In this document: one piece after another, positions 30,896 through 39,331 of the stretch
How positions within the stretch are numbered: the first letter of the stretch is position 1
How the letters are laid out: each line of letters opens with the position of its first letter
Virus record (IMG/VR): IMGVR_UViG_3300030331_000798
Coordinates: 1-61,618 of that record
Reading direction: 5' to 3' (one strand)
Length of the DNA stretch: 61,618 nt
Source of the DNA: a virus
Position numbers and translations under genes: made by a program
The notes under the pieces: model-generated
Database searches by the model: none
Told to the model about the DNA's origin: nothing
The model's input: the letters and a program-made list of their open reading frames with translations, nothing else

Positions 30896-31755
30896 ATTCT
30901 TTTTCTCAAGACCCATGCGCAGTTGTTAGATACTTCTGGGTAAAACGTCGCGGAAACTACTCTAAGAAACTGTTTACCGTAGCGTTCTTCTAAAAGTTCA
31001 AACTGATCGGGCCATAGCCGCCATTCGGCATCCTCCCCGTCTTTATGCATAGCTGCTTTTAGTTTAGGCATCTGAATAAACGTGCCAACTACAGACTGTA
31101 GAAACCAGCCTCGAGAGTGTCGGGTTAATTCTTTCTTAAGTTCTTCAAACCCCCACTCGTATACATGGTCTTCAGGTAGTTTGTCGTTAGACCCGTCATG
31201 GTTAGGAGTAGAGACATAAATCAGACCTCCTGGTCGTAACACACGATTAGCGTCGTCAAGCCACGCTTGTATAAACTCACGCCCCATGTGCTCTATTACT
31301 TCTGTGGTCCAGAAGAAATCAATAGAGTTGTCTGGTACATCAAACACAGGGTTAACGGTGAGATCCTGAATGTCAATTTGTCCGTTAAAGTTCTTAAACC
31401 AAGTAGAGTCTTGAACCAGTCCTGTGGGGCTGGAGTACCCTTGCTTCTCGTTGAGGCAAGCAGGGTCTATATCGACTCCTCGATAAGATGCAATCACGTC
31501 AGACTTCTTAACGGTGTAGGCTTTGTACAGGTTTCGGAGAACCCATATCTCTCCACACCCTGCTTCTAGCACGTTGATAGGTCTGTCAAGGAACTTCGCT
31601 TCCTCAATGCAGAGCGAAGATATTTTATCGTAACGAGTCATGTGTGTGATCTCGTCAGGTCGCCAGTTTCCTAGCATGTTTCCACTAGCAATATCCATGC
31701 GAGTGTTTTTACTGTTGTTGACATTTTTGTCAAGCTTCTTTCTAATAGAGGCCAT
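30892..31755 (-). CDS. class I SAM-dependent methyltransferase
   Basis: 287 aa. Motif I is VLEAGCGEI (62-70, E64 start of AGCG at 65-68), GVDIDPAC follows as motif II, then FFWTTEVIEHMG and VLRPGGLIYVSTPN, as in Methyltransf_11-type enzymes. It has no DNA-methylase DPPY or NPPY motif, so it is not an evident N6A/N4C enzyme; the acceptor may be a small molecule, protein or a modified base. It leads the cluster with the hypermodification and ThyA-family genes. Confidence 0.82.
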   Translation of the reverse strand: MASIRKKLDKNVNNSKNTRMDIASGNMLGNWRPDEITHMTRYDKISSLCIEEAKFLDRPINVLEAGCGEIWVLRNLYKAYTVKKSDVIASYRGVDIDPACLNEKQGYSSPTGLVQDSTWFKNFNGQIDIQDLTVNPVFDVPDNSIDFFWTTEVIEHMGREFIQAWLDDANRVLRPGGLIYVSTPNHDGSNDKLPEDHVYEWGFEELKKELTRHSRGWFLQSVVGTFIQMPKLKAAMHKDGEDAEWRLWPDQFELLEERYGKQFLRVVSATFYPEVSNNCAWVLRKRI

Positions 31756-31812
31756 AGTTCTTTCTCCTTTATATAATTTATTCTACTTTACTTTTTATTT
31801 GAAAGTAAAGGA
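31756..31812 (-). promoter_or_regulatory. promoter-like leader before the methyltransferase
   Basis: On the minus strand TTTACT, 18 bases, TAGAAT; the spacer forms a CTTTACTTT/AAAGTAAAG hairpin. TATAAAGGAGAAAGA then precedes the ATG. The same TTTACT-N18-TAGA pattern precedes the gene at 36548. Confidence 0.5.
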
Positions 31813-31814
31813 GT

Positions 31815-33308
31815 TTATAATGGGTAATATTTCTGGGTTTGTGGTTCAATTAAAAACAGATTCTCCTTCGCCCGAGTTAATCCAACATAAAACACCCGTG
31901 ATTCGTCATCAGGATTTTGTTGATACGATTTAAACACGCGAGAAGAAATATCAGTGAGTAAAATGACGTTAGTTGCTTCTCCCCCCTTAGCCGCATGGAT
32001 AGTCGAAATCCGAATACGCGGCTCTTGTGTAATTTTTTCTCCTCTTCTTAGCATCGCTCGGATGTAACTTCGTTCTTTAACTGAGATTCCTTCGAACACA
32101 TCGTACCAATATCCTTCTTTTAGGTTAGGAACGTGTTTCTTTAGTTCTTTAAGGGAAATTAAAGTATCAAAGTCGATTACCGCGAGAGAAGAAGGTACGC
32201 GGATCTTTAAATAATTTAAGACATTGGTAACTTCCGTCATGGGAACAAGACCCTCTGCGCGGAGCGATTCCCAAGATCGGACTGCTCTAACTTTTTTCTC
32301 CGAGATACTGGCTCTATTTTTGTTTTTAAAGAACCATCCCTCAGATCGACAGTAGTCTTCAACATTCTGTAAGAGATAATTAGTGCGAGCTAAGACTAAC
32401 CAATCACCCTCTGCCATGTCTACGTTGTCGAATGCTGCCTCCCACCTAACCAACCCTTTCTCTTTTCTAGGATTCCATACTTTATGTACTCGTGAACTTA
32501 CTTGTCCGATACAACGCTCGGCAAGGTTATGAATAGATTTAGGGATTCTGTAGGACTGTTTGAGAATCATCGCATCTTTAGAGTTCCGAATCAGGTAATC
32601 GACATCTGCGCCAGCCCAACGGTAGATAGCTTGATCATCGTCTCCTGCAATATAAATACGTTCTGCTGAATCACACAGCTTTCTAACTACCGCCCACTGT
32701 AATGGTGAAAGGTCTTGCGCTTCGTCTACGAACATTACATCTAGTTTCGGAGCAACCCCTCGCTCTAAAAACTGCTGCAACATATCGGTGTAATCTAGCA
32801 GTAGACGATCTTGTTTGAATAACTTGAGTCCTCTAGCAAATCGCTCTAGCTCAAACCAGCCAACTGCGTCATCTACTTCTTGCCACTGATCTTCTAGTGT
32901 GGTCTGACGCATTCGAGCTAAGTTCTCTATAAACAGTAGACGGTCGTCTTTTGAGATACCTGATATATGTCCCTCGTCTGAGGCTCTTGAACCAGATAGT
33001 CTTAGGTTAAGTTTCTCGTTTAGATCATGGAGGTCTGCGCCTCCCAACACACTCTCTTTAGTCAGCCCTAGCTGTAAAAAACATAACGAGTGGAGTGTGC
33101 GAAAATACGGTAATTGATTCTTGTTGATTTCAAACCTGGAGATTGCTCTCGTTTTTCCTTCCTGTACAGCTTGTTTAGTAAACGTAAAAAATCCTATGCG
33201 TTCAGGCTCAGTCCCCCTTTCGAGTTCCTCTTCCAATAATCCTAGTAACGTGCTTGTTTTGCCCGTTCCAGGAGGTCCCAATATGACCTGAGCCTTACTG
33301 CTTAACAC
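31815..33308 (-). CDS. SF1 helicase, UvrD/Rep-like
   Basis: 497 aa with a GTG start at 33308 that shares a base with the upstream stop. Motif I GPPGTGKT (11-18), Ia-like FTFTKQAV, motif II VDEAQD (near 195), motif III GDDDQAIYRWAGA, motif IV-like LKQSYRIP, motif V STIHAAKGGEATNV and motif VI FYVGLTRAKENL are all present. It is shorter than cellular UvrD (about 720 aa). It should unwind DNA 3'-5', and sits next to the primase as part of the replisome. Confidence 0.93.
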   Translation of the reverse strand: MLSSKAQVILGPPGTGKTSTLLGLLEEELERGTEPERIGFFTFTKQAVQEGKTRAISRFEINKNQLPYFRTLHSLCFLQLGLTKESVLGGADLHDLNEKLNLRLSGSRASDEGHISGISKDDRLLFIENLARMRQTTLEDQWQEVDDAVGWFELERFARGLKLFKQDRLLLDYTDMLQQFLERGVAPKLDVMFVDEAQDLSPLQWAVVRKLCDSAERIYIAGDDDQAIYRWAGADVDYLIRNSKDAMILKQSYRIPKSIHNLAERCIGQVSSRVHKVWNPRKEKGLVRWEAAFDNVDMAEGDWLVLARTNYLLQNVEDYCRSEGWFFKNKNRASISEKKVRAVRSWESLRAEGLVPMTEVTNVLNYLKIRVPSSLAVIDFDTLISLKELKKHVPNLKEGYWYDVFEGISVKERSYIRAMLRRGEKITQEPRIRISTIHAAKGGEATNVILLTDISSRVFKSYQQNPDDESRVFYVGLTRAKENLFLIEPQTQKYYPL

Positions 33309-34831
33309 TAGATTATTCTTTCATCGAAGTCGGGTAGGTCGTGTGACTCTGTCTGAGTTTCAAACTCGATTATGTGCCATACGTTCGCGCCCCTTCCTTT
33401 TATATTAAAGAAGTGAGCTTCTCCTCCGAGATCTTTTAATTTAGCAGTCAGTTTGTTTCTAGGGTAATCCCTAAAGTTCTTACGGTGTAAGAAATCCATT
33501 AGGTCTGCGAGTCTAAAATAAGTCCTGCCTTTATCAGACCACGGCTTGCCTAATAGAATCTCGTCTTTCTCCCTAGCCGGTCGCTCCGTACAGAAAGTTT
33601 CTAGCAACTCGTTAAAGTGGCCTTCTGTCGATGCGTCTTTAGGAACTTCAATAATAGTCAGTGTGTCAAGTAACTGCTGAATGATAGACCGCCAGACATT
33701 ATCCCTAACCTTCGGAGGAATGATATTCAAGCTATCCATACACTTTCGCTGAAACTTGGTCTGATTAAGAAGCTCCTCTGTTTCAAGTTCTAACCGCCCA
33801 CCTTCTACATCTAAGAACCAGATAGGCGGGTCACTGTTTTGCTTCGTTAAGTTACTGAAAAGAGGCGTTCCTCCTGAAGCCCCTACTCCAAACTTACGGG
33901 TTCTACACAAAGGACTGTTACAGAACCCTGCGATTGGTTGGTCGTTACACTTATAGAAATAATCCTTCTTTTGTAATTGTTTAGCTACCGACAACACCTC
34001 CTGTGCGCTTAACGGTGGCTGCATGTATTTGTGGTTTATTTCTTCTAGTTGCTTCTCCCAGTCGTCAGGAAACTTCTTTCTTAGAAAGACTCCGACATTA
34101 AACAAACCAGAGTTACGCATACCTTTAGGAAAGCCTTGAGCAATTAGATGCTCTAGGCATGGCGGGGATTGTTCTAGCCACTGAGAATCTTCGAGCACCG
34201 GAGTCACCTCCAGCTTATTCAATTCATCCTCGGTAAGAACTAACCCGTCTGCGTAATCTAAAAACTGTTGAGGAGTGAGTACGTTTCCTGTTGCTCCGAA
34301 CGCATATCCGGTGGAGTCTTCTCCTCCGAAGTACGGCATGTTCAAAGAACTTCCTCTATCTCCCCTTTCTAGTAACAGCTTCGATTGTTTTGGAAATATT
34401 TCTGCTTGCCCGAACCCGATTGCAGAAGCTACTTGCCGAAGTTTTTTCTGCATGGACGAGGCCGGTACGGGATCGAAGACAAACAGAAATAAATGTGCCC
34501 CGCCGCTCTTAGAACGACAGACCACAAGAGGGAGTTTAAACTTTTTGAGTTTCTTAGCTAGACCTTTGAGGTCTAGTGTGAACTCATCTATGTCTATAGC
34601 TCCCCAAACACAAGTATTGTTTTCATCTATCGGCACTAGGCCGAGACCCTTTTCACCTTTTAAATGTTGATTCCAAAGTTCGTGTAACTCTTTCTGAGTT
34701 ATCGTTTTTGAGATCGTTACATAATTACCTTTTGCTTTCCCATCTTCCCGTGTTTCTTTCGTCGGGGTAAAGACACTATGTCCGTGTCTCAACCCCGCGA
34801 AACGGTGGGCAAACTGCTCTTGTAAAGACAT
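33308..34831 (-). CDS. archaeo-eukaryotic-type (AEP) DNA primase
   Basis: 507 aa. WGAIDIDEF carries the metal-binding D80 and D82, and CRSKSGGAHLFLF carries H113, the AEP hallmark triad; AEIFPKQS follows. A Cys cluster further on (YKCNDQPIAGFCNSPLCRTR) may bind zinc. The sequence most recalls the TOTE-conflict-system primase branch of AEP. It therefore probably replaces the DnaG-like primase of other podoviruses. The C-terminal 200 residues are an uncharacterised, partly winged-helix-like region. Confidence 0.82.
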   Translation of the reverse strand: MSLQEQFAHRFAGLRHGHSVFTPTKETREDGKAKGNYVTISKTITQKELHELWNQHLKGEKGLGLVPIDENNTCVWGAIDIDEFTLDLKGLAKKLKKFKLPLVVCRSKSGGAHLFLFVFDPVPASSMQKKLRQVASAIGFGQAEIFPKQSKLLLERGDRGSSLNMPYFGGEDSTGYAFGATGNVLTPQQFLDYADGLVLTEDELNKLEVTPVLEDSQWLEQSPPCLEHLIAQGFPKGMRNSGLFNVGVFLRKKFPDDWEKQLEEINHKYMQPPLSAQEVLSVAKQLQKKDYFYKCNDQPIAGFCNSPLCRTRKFGVGASGGTPLFSNLTKQNSDPPIWFLDVEGGRLELETEELLNQTKFQRKCMDSLNIIPPKVRDNVWRSIIQQLLDTLTIIEVPKDASTEGHFNELLETFCTERPAREKDEILLGKPWSDKGRTYFRLADLMDFLHRKNFRDYPRNKLTAKLKDLGGEAHFFNIKGRGANVWHIIEFETQTESHDLPDFDERII

Positions 34832-34850
34832 CCCTCACCTTTCTACCTTT

Positions 34851-35633
34851 CTAAAATGGAACCTCTTCGTCGCTGGCTACATCGTCAGCGGCCCCTTCTT
34901 GGCGTACTACAACAGTCCCGCCTTTAGCCGCTTTCATAAAGTCGAGAGACAGCCGAGCAAGTTCTATTGGAGTAGGCTTTTCTCTTTCGGCAGTAACTCC
35001 GTACCAAGAGCCTAAGTCGTTAGACTGCTCTACGGTTTTTAGTCGGTAGATATAAGAGAACATTGGTGCGAGGACAGAGTTGCCCTCAGCGTTTTTAACA
35101 CGGGCTGTTCTGAGCATTGAGTTCCAACGCCTAGAAAACCCTAATTGTGATGAGGTAAAACTCAACAGAACCTGTTCAGGCTCAGCCTCATCGTTAACTA
35201 TAAGAGAGAAATACTGGGCGGTTTCTTTGATCTCGTTACCGCTTTCCATGATATACTCTTTCTTATCGTTCCTTGTACACTTCTCGAGTATGGAAGCGTC
35301 GTGGTCTGCACTAACGAATCCTCCTCCCTGTGTTCTAGGAACCCATTCGATCCACTGCTTAGAGTACGAACAAGGTATAACTAAGACTCCCTCTTCTCCG
35401 TCAAACAACTCATTAGTAACGGTGTTATACAACATTCCTTGTTGTGCCCCTTCGATGTACTTACCGTCACTCTTTTTGAGTTGCGGAGACATCGCCTGTA
35501 TGACTCTAAGAAACGGTATCGCATAGTCTGCGCTAGTCGCATCTTCTAAGCCAGTTCCTGCCGACAATAAGTCGGTATCGTAGACAGCTATTTCACCGTC
35601 TTGCTTTTCTGCTACATTTTTAGCCATTGTCAC
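34851..35633 (-). CDS. single-stranded DNA-binding protein-like
   Basis: 260 aa. A beta-rich middle with GVLVIPCSYSKQWIEWVPR and SFTSSQLGFSRRWNSMLR is followed by an acidic C-terminal tip ending DEEVPF, very close to the SSB tail (DDDIPF) that recruits replication partners. No standard OB signature is easy to see, so it may be a divergent or phage-type SSB. It is upstream of the primase in the replication operon. Confidence 0.65.
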   Translation of the reverse strand: MTMAKNVAEKQDGEIAVYDTDLLSAGTGLEDATSADYAIPFLRVIQAMSPQLKKSDGKYIEGAQQGMLYNTVTNELFDGEEGVLVIPCSYSKQWIEWVPRTQGGGFVSADHDASILEKCTRNDKKEYIMESGNEIKETAQYFSLIVNDEAEPEQVLLSFTSSQLGFSRRWNSMLRTARVKNAEGNSVLAPMFSYIYRLKTVEQSNDLGSWYGVTAEREKPTPIELARLSLDFMKAAKGGTVVVRQEGAADDVASDEEVPF

Positions 35634-35635
35634 CT

Positions 35636-36208
35636 CTATTTAATGTTGGCGCGGGATCCCACATATATCCCGAAGATGTCAGAGGGAATATCCTTCCCAC
35701 CTGTTATTTGCTCTTTTATAAATGCATTGAGCGTCTGTGGATGCACACCTTGTTTTACGTCAGGAGAAAGACCTTGCTGCTTCAACTTTTCTACAGTCGC
35801 AGTAGCTTTTTCGTCTTCGTTCTTTCCGAAGTTGAGAATAACTTGATTTTTAATCAAGGCACCATGATCGTTATCAACCAGCCAAGCCATAGCATCTTTT
35901 TGATGTTCTTCCGATATATGACCTTTATAAAAAGGTTTAACGGAAATCTTAGACCCGTTTGTTAATACAATCTCCGCAAGGTTTGCTTCTTGCATCGCTT
36001 CGGGAAGTTCTAGTTCCGACACAGCACGGTGTCTGCTCTTAGTTTCCTTCAGCTGTTCTTCAAGATCCTTAATCTCTTTTTCGAGATCAAGTTGTTCTTG
36101 AGCTTTTGCAGATACTTTAGATAGTTCAGCATCTGTGTTTTCTTGCTGCCATTCATCGACAGAAGAAGTTCCGGTAAGTTCTTCAAAACTTAATTCTTTT
36201 TCAGACAT
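35636..36208 (-). CDS. conserved replication-operon protein with coiled coil
   Basis: 190 aa. Residues about 38-65 form a coiled coil (LEKEIKDLEEQLKETKSRHR), then LPEAMQEANLAEIVLTNGSK, a domain with AMAWLVDNDHGALIKNQV, and a C-terminal LNAFIKEQITGGKDIPSDIF. I recall this layout from phage early operons, next to SSB-like proteins, with unknown function. It overlaps the upstream gene by 8 bases. Confidence 0.6.
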   Translation of the reverse strand: MSEKELSFEELTGTSSVDEWQQENTDAELSKVSAKAQEQLDLEKEIKDLEEQLKETKSRHRAVSELELPEAMQEANLAEIVLTNGSKISVKPFYKGHISEEHQKDAMAWLVDNDHGALIKNQVILNFGKNEDEKATATVEKLKQQGLSPDVKQGVHPQTLNAFIKEQITGGKDIPSDIFGIYVGSRANIK

Positions 36209-36548
36209 GGAGTTCTCCTAGTTGTTCTTTAGTTGGGCTGTGGCCATGGACATCCATACTTACTGGGTAGTACATCGACTCTTGTCGATCCCACTTCAAT
36301 ACTTTAAAACGTCCTTGGTTATAGTGCGAAGCCATAGCACATACTAGTCCTATAGCCGCAGGATCACCCATCAACAATAAATAATCATCGTCGTTAAAGT
36401 TCATAAGAGGCTTCCGTAACTCGCGAACCACGTTCGCAGTACCTAACATGAGATTAGTTCTAGCTTCTAATAGAAGCTGTAACTCCCCGTACTTTAGAGC
36501 TGGTGTTAGGTTTCGTCCAGGAACTTCCTGAACTACAAATACAGTCAT
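36201..36548 (-). CDS. first early-operon protein, unknown
   Basis: 115 aa, beginning MTVFVVQEVPGRNLTPALKY. It contains a RTNLMLGTANVVRELRKPLM helix and a GDPAAIGLVCAMASHYNQGR segment, alpha/beta. Preceded by AAAGGAGAAAGA. As the first gene of the replication block it may be regulatory; no family assigned. Confidence 0.6.
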   Translation of the reverse strand: MTVFVVQEVPGRNLTPALKYGELQLLLEARTNLMLGTANVVRELRKPLMNFNDDDYLLLMGDPAAIGLVCAMASHYNQGRFKVLKWDRQESMYYPVSMDVHGHSPTKEQLGELHV

Positions 36549-36549
36549 T

Positions 36550-36602
36550 CTTCTTTCTCCTTTATACGAACTTTTTTAGTCTAAGTTATTAGCCGCTGAA
36601 AA
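36550..36602 (-). promoter_or_regulatory. promoter of the replication operon
   Basis: On the minus strand TTTACT (36609-36604) is followed after 18 bases by TAGACT, then TATAAAGGAGAAAGA and the ATG at 36548. It resembles the region before the methyltransferase gene. Confidence 0.5.
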
Positions 36603-36622
36603 GTAAAGACGTTTTTATTGTT

Positions 36623-36990
36623 ACGACTAGAATGGAAAATGTTGCTGTAGGATATAAGCATTTCTATTCGTAACGACAGGATACTATAATACTGCTGTAG
36701 GTTTTTTGGAGCAATCATGGCCGCAGAAATTATAGATTTTCCATACGATAAAGACTTAGTAAAAGAAGAAGATAAAGTTGCGCTTGTATGCCCTACCTGC
36801 GAAAGCCCCTATTGGCGAGTGTTTGAAGCACACGTTATGGAGTGTGCGTCGTGTGGGCAACCTTGTTACATGGCTGTAGACGAAGAGAAACCAGACAGCT
36901 CTTGGGATTAATACTACAGGTAATAATAACGTCGCTGTAGGGACTCTCGCTGAACGCAAATACTACAGGCACAAATAACAAGTCGATAGG
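36623..36990 (+). repeat. four imperfect 29-nt dyad repeats flanking the 64-aa gene
   Basis: Units at 36623-36651, 36673-36701, 36913-36941 and 36962-36990 share AC[GT]ACAGG-N5-ATAA-N4-GCTGTAGG, with ends that are inverted repeats of each other (CTACAG/CTGTAG). Within each pair the starts are 50 and 49 nt apart. The second unit contains TATAAT (36685-36690), the only good -10 for the following gene. Confidence 0.75.
36717..36911 (+). CDS. small zinc-ribbon protein, plus strand
   Basis: 64 aa. CPTC (residues 24-27) and CASCGQPC (41-48) form a zinc ribbon; the rest is acidic. TTTGGAG precedes the ATG. It is transcribed away from the replication operon and is bracketed by two pairs of 29-nt dyad repeats, which suggests tight or autogenous control. 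It could be a transcription factor; this is inference. Confidence 0.7.
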   Translation: MAAEIIDFPYDKDLVKEEDKVALVCPTCESPYWRVFEAHVMECASCGQPCYMAVDEEKPDSSWD

Positions 36991-36991
36991 A

Positions 36992-37340
36992 CGGCAGTCG
37001 GTTACAACGCTTTAGTAGCAGATACAACTAAAGGATGACTCATCCTTCGGAGCAAGTCTGGCCCCCTTGTAGTTGGAAACGGGCTTTCTATTAGTTCTAT
37101 AGTCTATCTGTAGAATTTTATTTTTTATAAAAAATTTAACAGAATCGTCTAATAGAGTAATAGATCTAATAGAACTAGAGTTAAGAGTCTGTTCTATAAG
37201 AATTTTCTTACTGGGTGAAAACTAATAGAATTCCTATTAGTTATTAGAAGAATAAAGAGGCCGCGAGAAAACTTTTAATCTCTCATATATATTCTTCTCT
37301 ATATATATTATTCTTCGCGTAGAACTTAGAAAGGATTAGG
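36992..37340 (+). promoter_or_regulatory. 349-bp region before the SNF2 gene, homologous to the terS leader
   Basis: No gene seen. It contains an AAGGATG/CATCCTT hairpin (37033-37049), then CTAATAGAGTAATAGA (37149-37164), CTATTAGTTATTAG (37234-37247) and GGCCGCGAGAAAACTTTTA (37259-37277). The last three blocks match, in order, the minus strand at 16222-16078. A promoter for the helicase is probably in the AT-rich end (37285-37312). Confidence 0.65.
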
Positions 37341-38783
37341 ATGAAATACGAGTTTAAAACTGAACCGTATGCTCATCAAAAAGACGCTCTGCTTAAGGCT
37401 TGGAACAAAGAGCACTATGCGTTCTTTATGGAGATGGGTACGGGGAAGTCAAAAGTTTTAATAGATAACTTTGCGATACTTTACAGTAAAGGCTCAGTAA
37501 CGGGTGTGGTTATTGTGGCTCCCAAAGGAGTTTACCGTAACTGGTCAGAACGAGAGCTACCTACGCATCTACCTGATTACATAGATCACCGGATAGGTGT
37601 CTGGTCTCCCTCGCCTAAGAAAGAAGAGAAACAAAAGCTGATGGATTTGTTCGAGGTAACTAACGAGCTAAAGATTCTAGTGATGAACGTAGAAGCCTTC
37701 AGCACTAAGAAAGGACTGACCTTCGCTGAGAACTTTATACTGGCTCACCAGACACTGTTAGCAATCGATGAGTCAACGACAATTAAAAACCCTAAAGCGG
37801 CTCGTACCAAGGCTCTTATCAAACTTTCTAAAAACGCTAAATACAGAAGGATACTGACAGGCTTTCCTATTACGCAGTCTCCTTTAGATCTGTATTCACA
37901 GACCGAAGTTCTTTCTCCTAGTTTGCTAGGGTTTACTTCGTTCTATTCGTTTCAGAACCACTACGGTCAGGTCGTTAAACGACACTTCGGTGCTAGATCA
38001 TTTAGACAGGTCGTAGGCTATCAGAACCTAGAAGAACTTTCGGAGCGCGTAGATAGGTTTTCCTACCGCGTACTGAAAAAAGAGTGTCTTGACTTACCTG
38101 ACAAGGTTTACCTTCGCAGAGAAGTAGAACTAACCCCTGAACAAAAGAAAGTTTACGGTGAGCTAAAAGAGTATGCGATAGCAGAACTAGGCGAGATGGA
38201 GCAGGTGTCAGTAAACAACGTACTCACGCAAATGCTCAGGCTTCACCAAGTCGTTTGTGGCTATACGAAAACAGACGAGGGAACAGAAATACCTATAGAA
38301 AACAATAGGATAGACGAACTGATCAATGTCATCGGTGAGATGCGAGGCAAGATTATTATATGGGCAAATTACCGACACAACATAAAAGAGATCGTGGAAA
38401 CCATGCAAGAACTAGGTGGGCCTGATTGCGTAGCTAGTTACTACGGCGATACTTCTGACGAAGAAAGAGAAAGCGTTATAGAACGATTTCAAGATCCTGA
38501 TTCAGAACTTCGTTACTTCGTAGGAAATACACAAACAGGAGGATACGGGATTACGCTGACTCAAGCACAAAATGTAATCTACTACTCGAATAATTTTGAT
38601 TTAGAAAAGAGGCTGCAGTCCGAAGACCGCGCACATCGGATAGGTCAGGACAGTAAAGTGACTTATGTTGACCTAGTCGCACCAAAAACCGTTGACGAAA
38701 ATATCGTCAAGGCTCTTAGGAACAAACTAAATCTAGCTCAAGAAGTATTAGGTGATGAAAAATGGAAGTCGTGGCTAACCTAA
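37341..38783 (+). CDS. SNF2-like SF2 helicase/ATPase
   Basis: 480 aa. Motif I MGTGKS (32-37), motif II DEST (143-146), RRILTGFP as motif III, and in the second lobe IIWANYRHN, GGYGITLTQAQNVIYY and EDRAHRIGQ as motifs IV-VI. It lacks accessory domains, so it is a minimal SNF2/DEAD-type translocase as found in many phages. A role in replication fork remodelling or recombination is likely. Its last 9 bases overlap the end of the next, oppositely oriented gene. Confidence 0.94.
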   Translation: MKYEFKTEPYAHQKDALLKAWNKEHYAFFMEMGTGKSKVLIDNFAILYSKGSVTGVVIVAPKGVYRNWSERELPTHLPDYIDHRIGVWSPSPKKEEKQKLMDLFEVTNELKILVMNVEAFSTKKGLTFAENFILAHQTLLAIDESTTIKNPKAARTKALIKLSKNAKYRRILTGFPITQSPLDLYSQTEVLSPSLLGFTSFYSFQNHYGQVVKRHFGARSFRQVVGYQNLEELSERVDRFSYRVLKKECLDLPDKVYLRREVELTPEQKKVYGELKEYAIAELGEMEQVSVNNVLTQMLRLHQVVCGYTKTDEGTEIPIENNRIDELINVIGEMRGKIIIWANYRHNIKEIVETMQELGGPDCVASYYGDTSDEERESVIERFQDPDSELRYFVGNTQTGGYGITLTQAQNVIYYSNNFDLEKRLQSEDRAHRIGQDSKVTYVDLVAPKTVDENIVKALRNKLNLAQEVLGDEKWKSWLT

Positions 38784-39329
38784 CATATTAATTTCATCAG
38801 CCATTGCCATTTCTTCCTCGCCGCCTAGAAGATCCATGATGCCCATGTCTATCTCAGACATTCCCGCTTGAGGTCCCATCATAGCGTCAAACTTAGCAAG
38901 AGCTTTTTCTTTAGCTATGTCGAAAGTAGCTATAATTTCTTCTCTTGAACCAGATACTGCCGCAACACTAGAAGCCATTGCGTTTGGCAACATTTCTTCA
39001 GGAGTTTCACTCTCCTCTATTGTTCCCATCATACCAGCTCTGGTGTCTTCGTCTAATCCTGCAAGCATTTGATCTACCTCAGCCATTCCTCCCTCTTGAG
39101 GAGCAGGCATCGGTGCTTGTGGGGGAGGAGCAGGCATAGGTCTTGCTGGAGGCATAGAGTTTCTCATATTGTCAGCAATACTAGGTAAGCCACCGCCAAC
39201 AGCAGGAACAGGAGGGGGTGGTTGTTGAGGCATAGGAGGCATGGGGGGTGGTTGTCCTCCTCCTTGCATTCTAGGAACCATTCCTAATCTGCTTTTTAGC
39301 GCATTCATCCTATCTCTATCAGACTGCAT
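38775..39329 (-). CDS. Pro/Met-rich hypothetical protein
   Basis: 184 aa. Residues 20-80 are almost all Pro, Met, Gly, Gln and Ala (PPPMPPMPQQPPPPVPAVGG), followed by acidic helices with LAGLDEDTRAGMMGTIEESE. It is the last gene of the second structural transcript and converges with the SNF2 gene without room for a terminator. Function unknown. Confidence 0.55.
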   Translation of the reverse strand: MQSDRDRMNALKSRLGMVPRMQGGGQPPPMPPMPQQPPPPVPAVGGGLPSIADNMRNSMPPARPMPAPPPQAPMPAPQEGGMAEVDQMLAGLDEDTRAGMMGTIEESETPEEMLPNAMASSVAAVSGSREEIIATFDIAKEKALAKFDAMMGPQAGMSEIDMGIMDLLGGEEEMAMADEINMLG

Positions 39330-39331
39330 GT

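Noticed and set aside
36623-36990. CRISPR array (29-nt repeats spaced by about 21 nt)
   Set aside because: Repeats are degenerate, only two at each side, a gene lies between them, and no cas gene exists.
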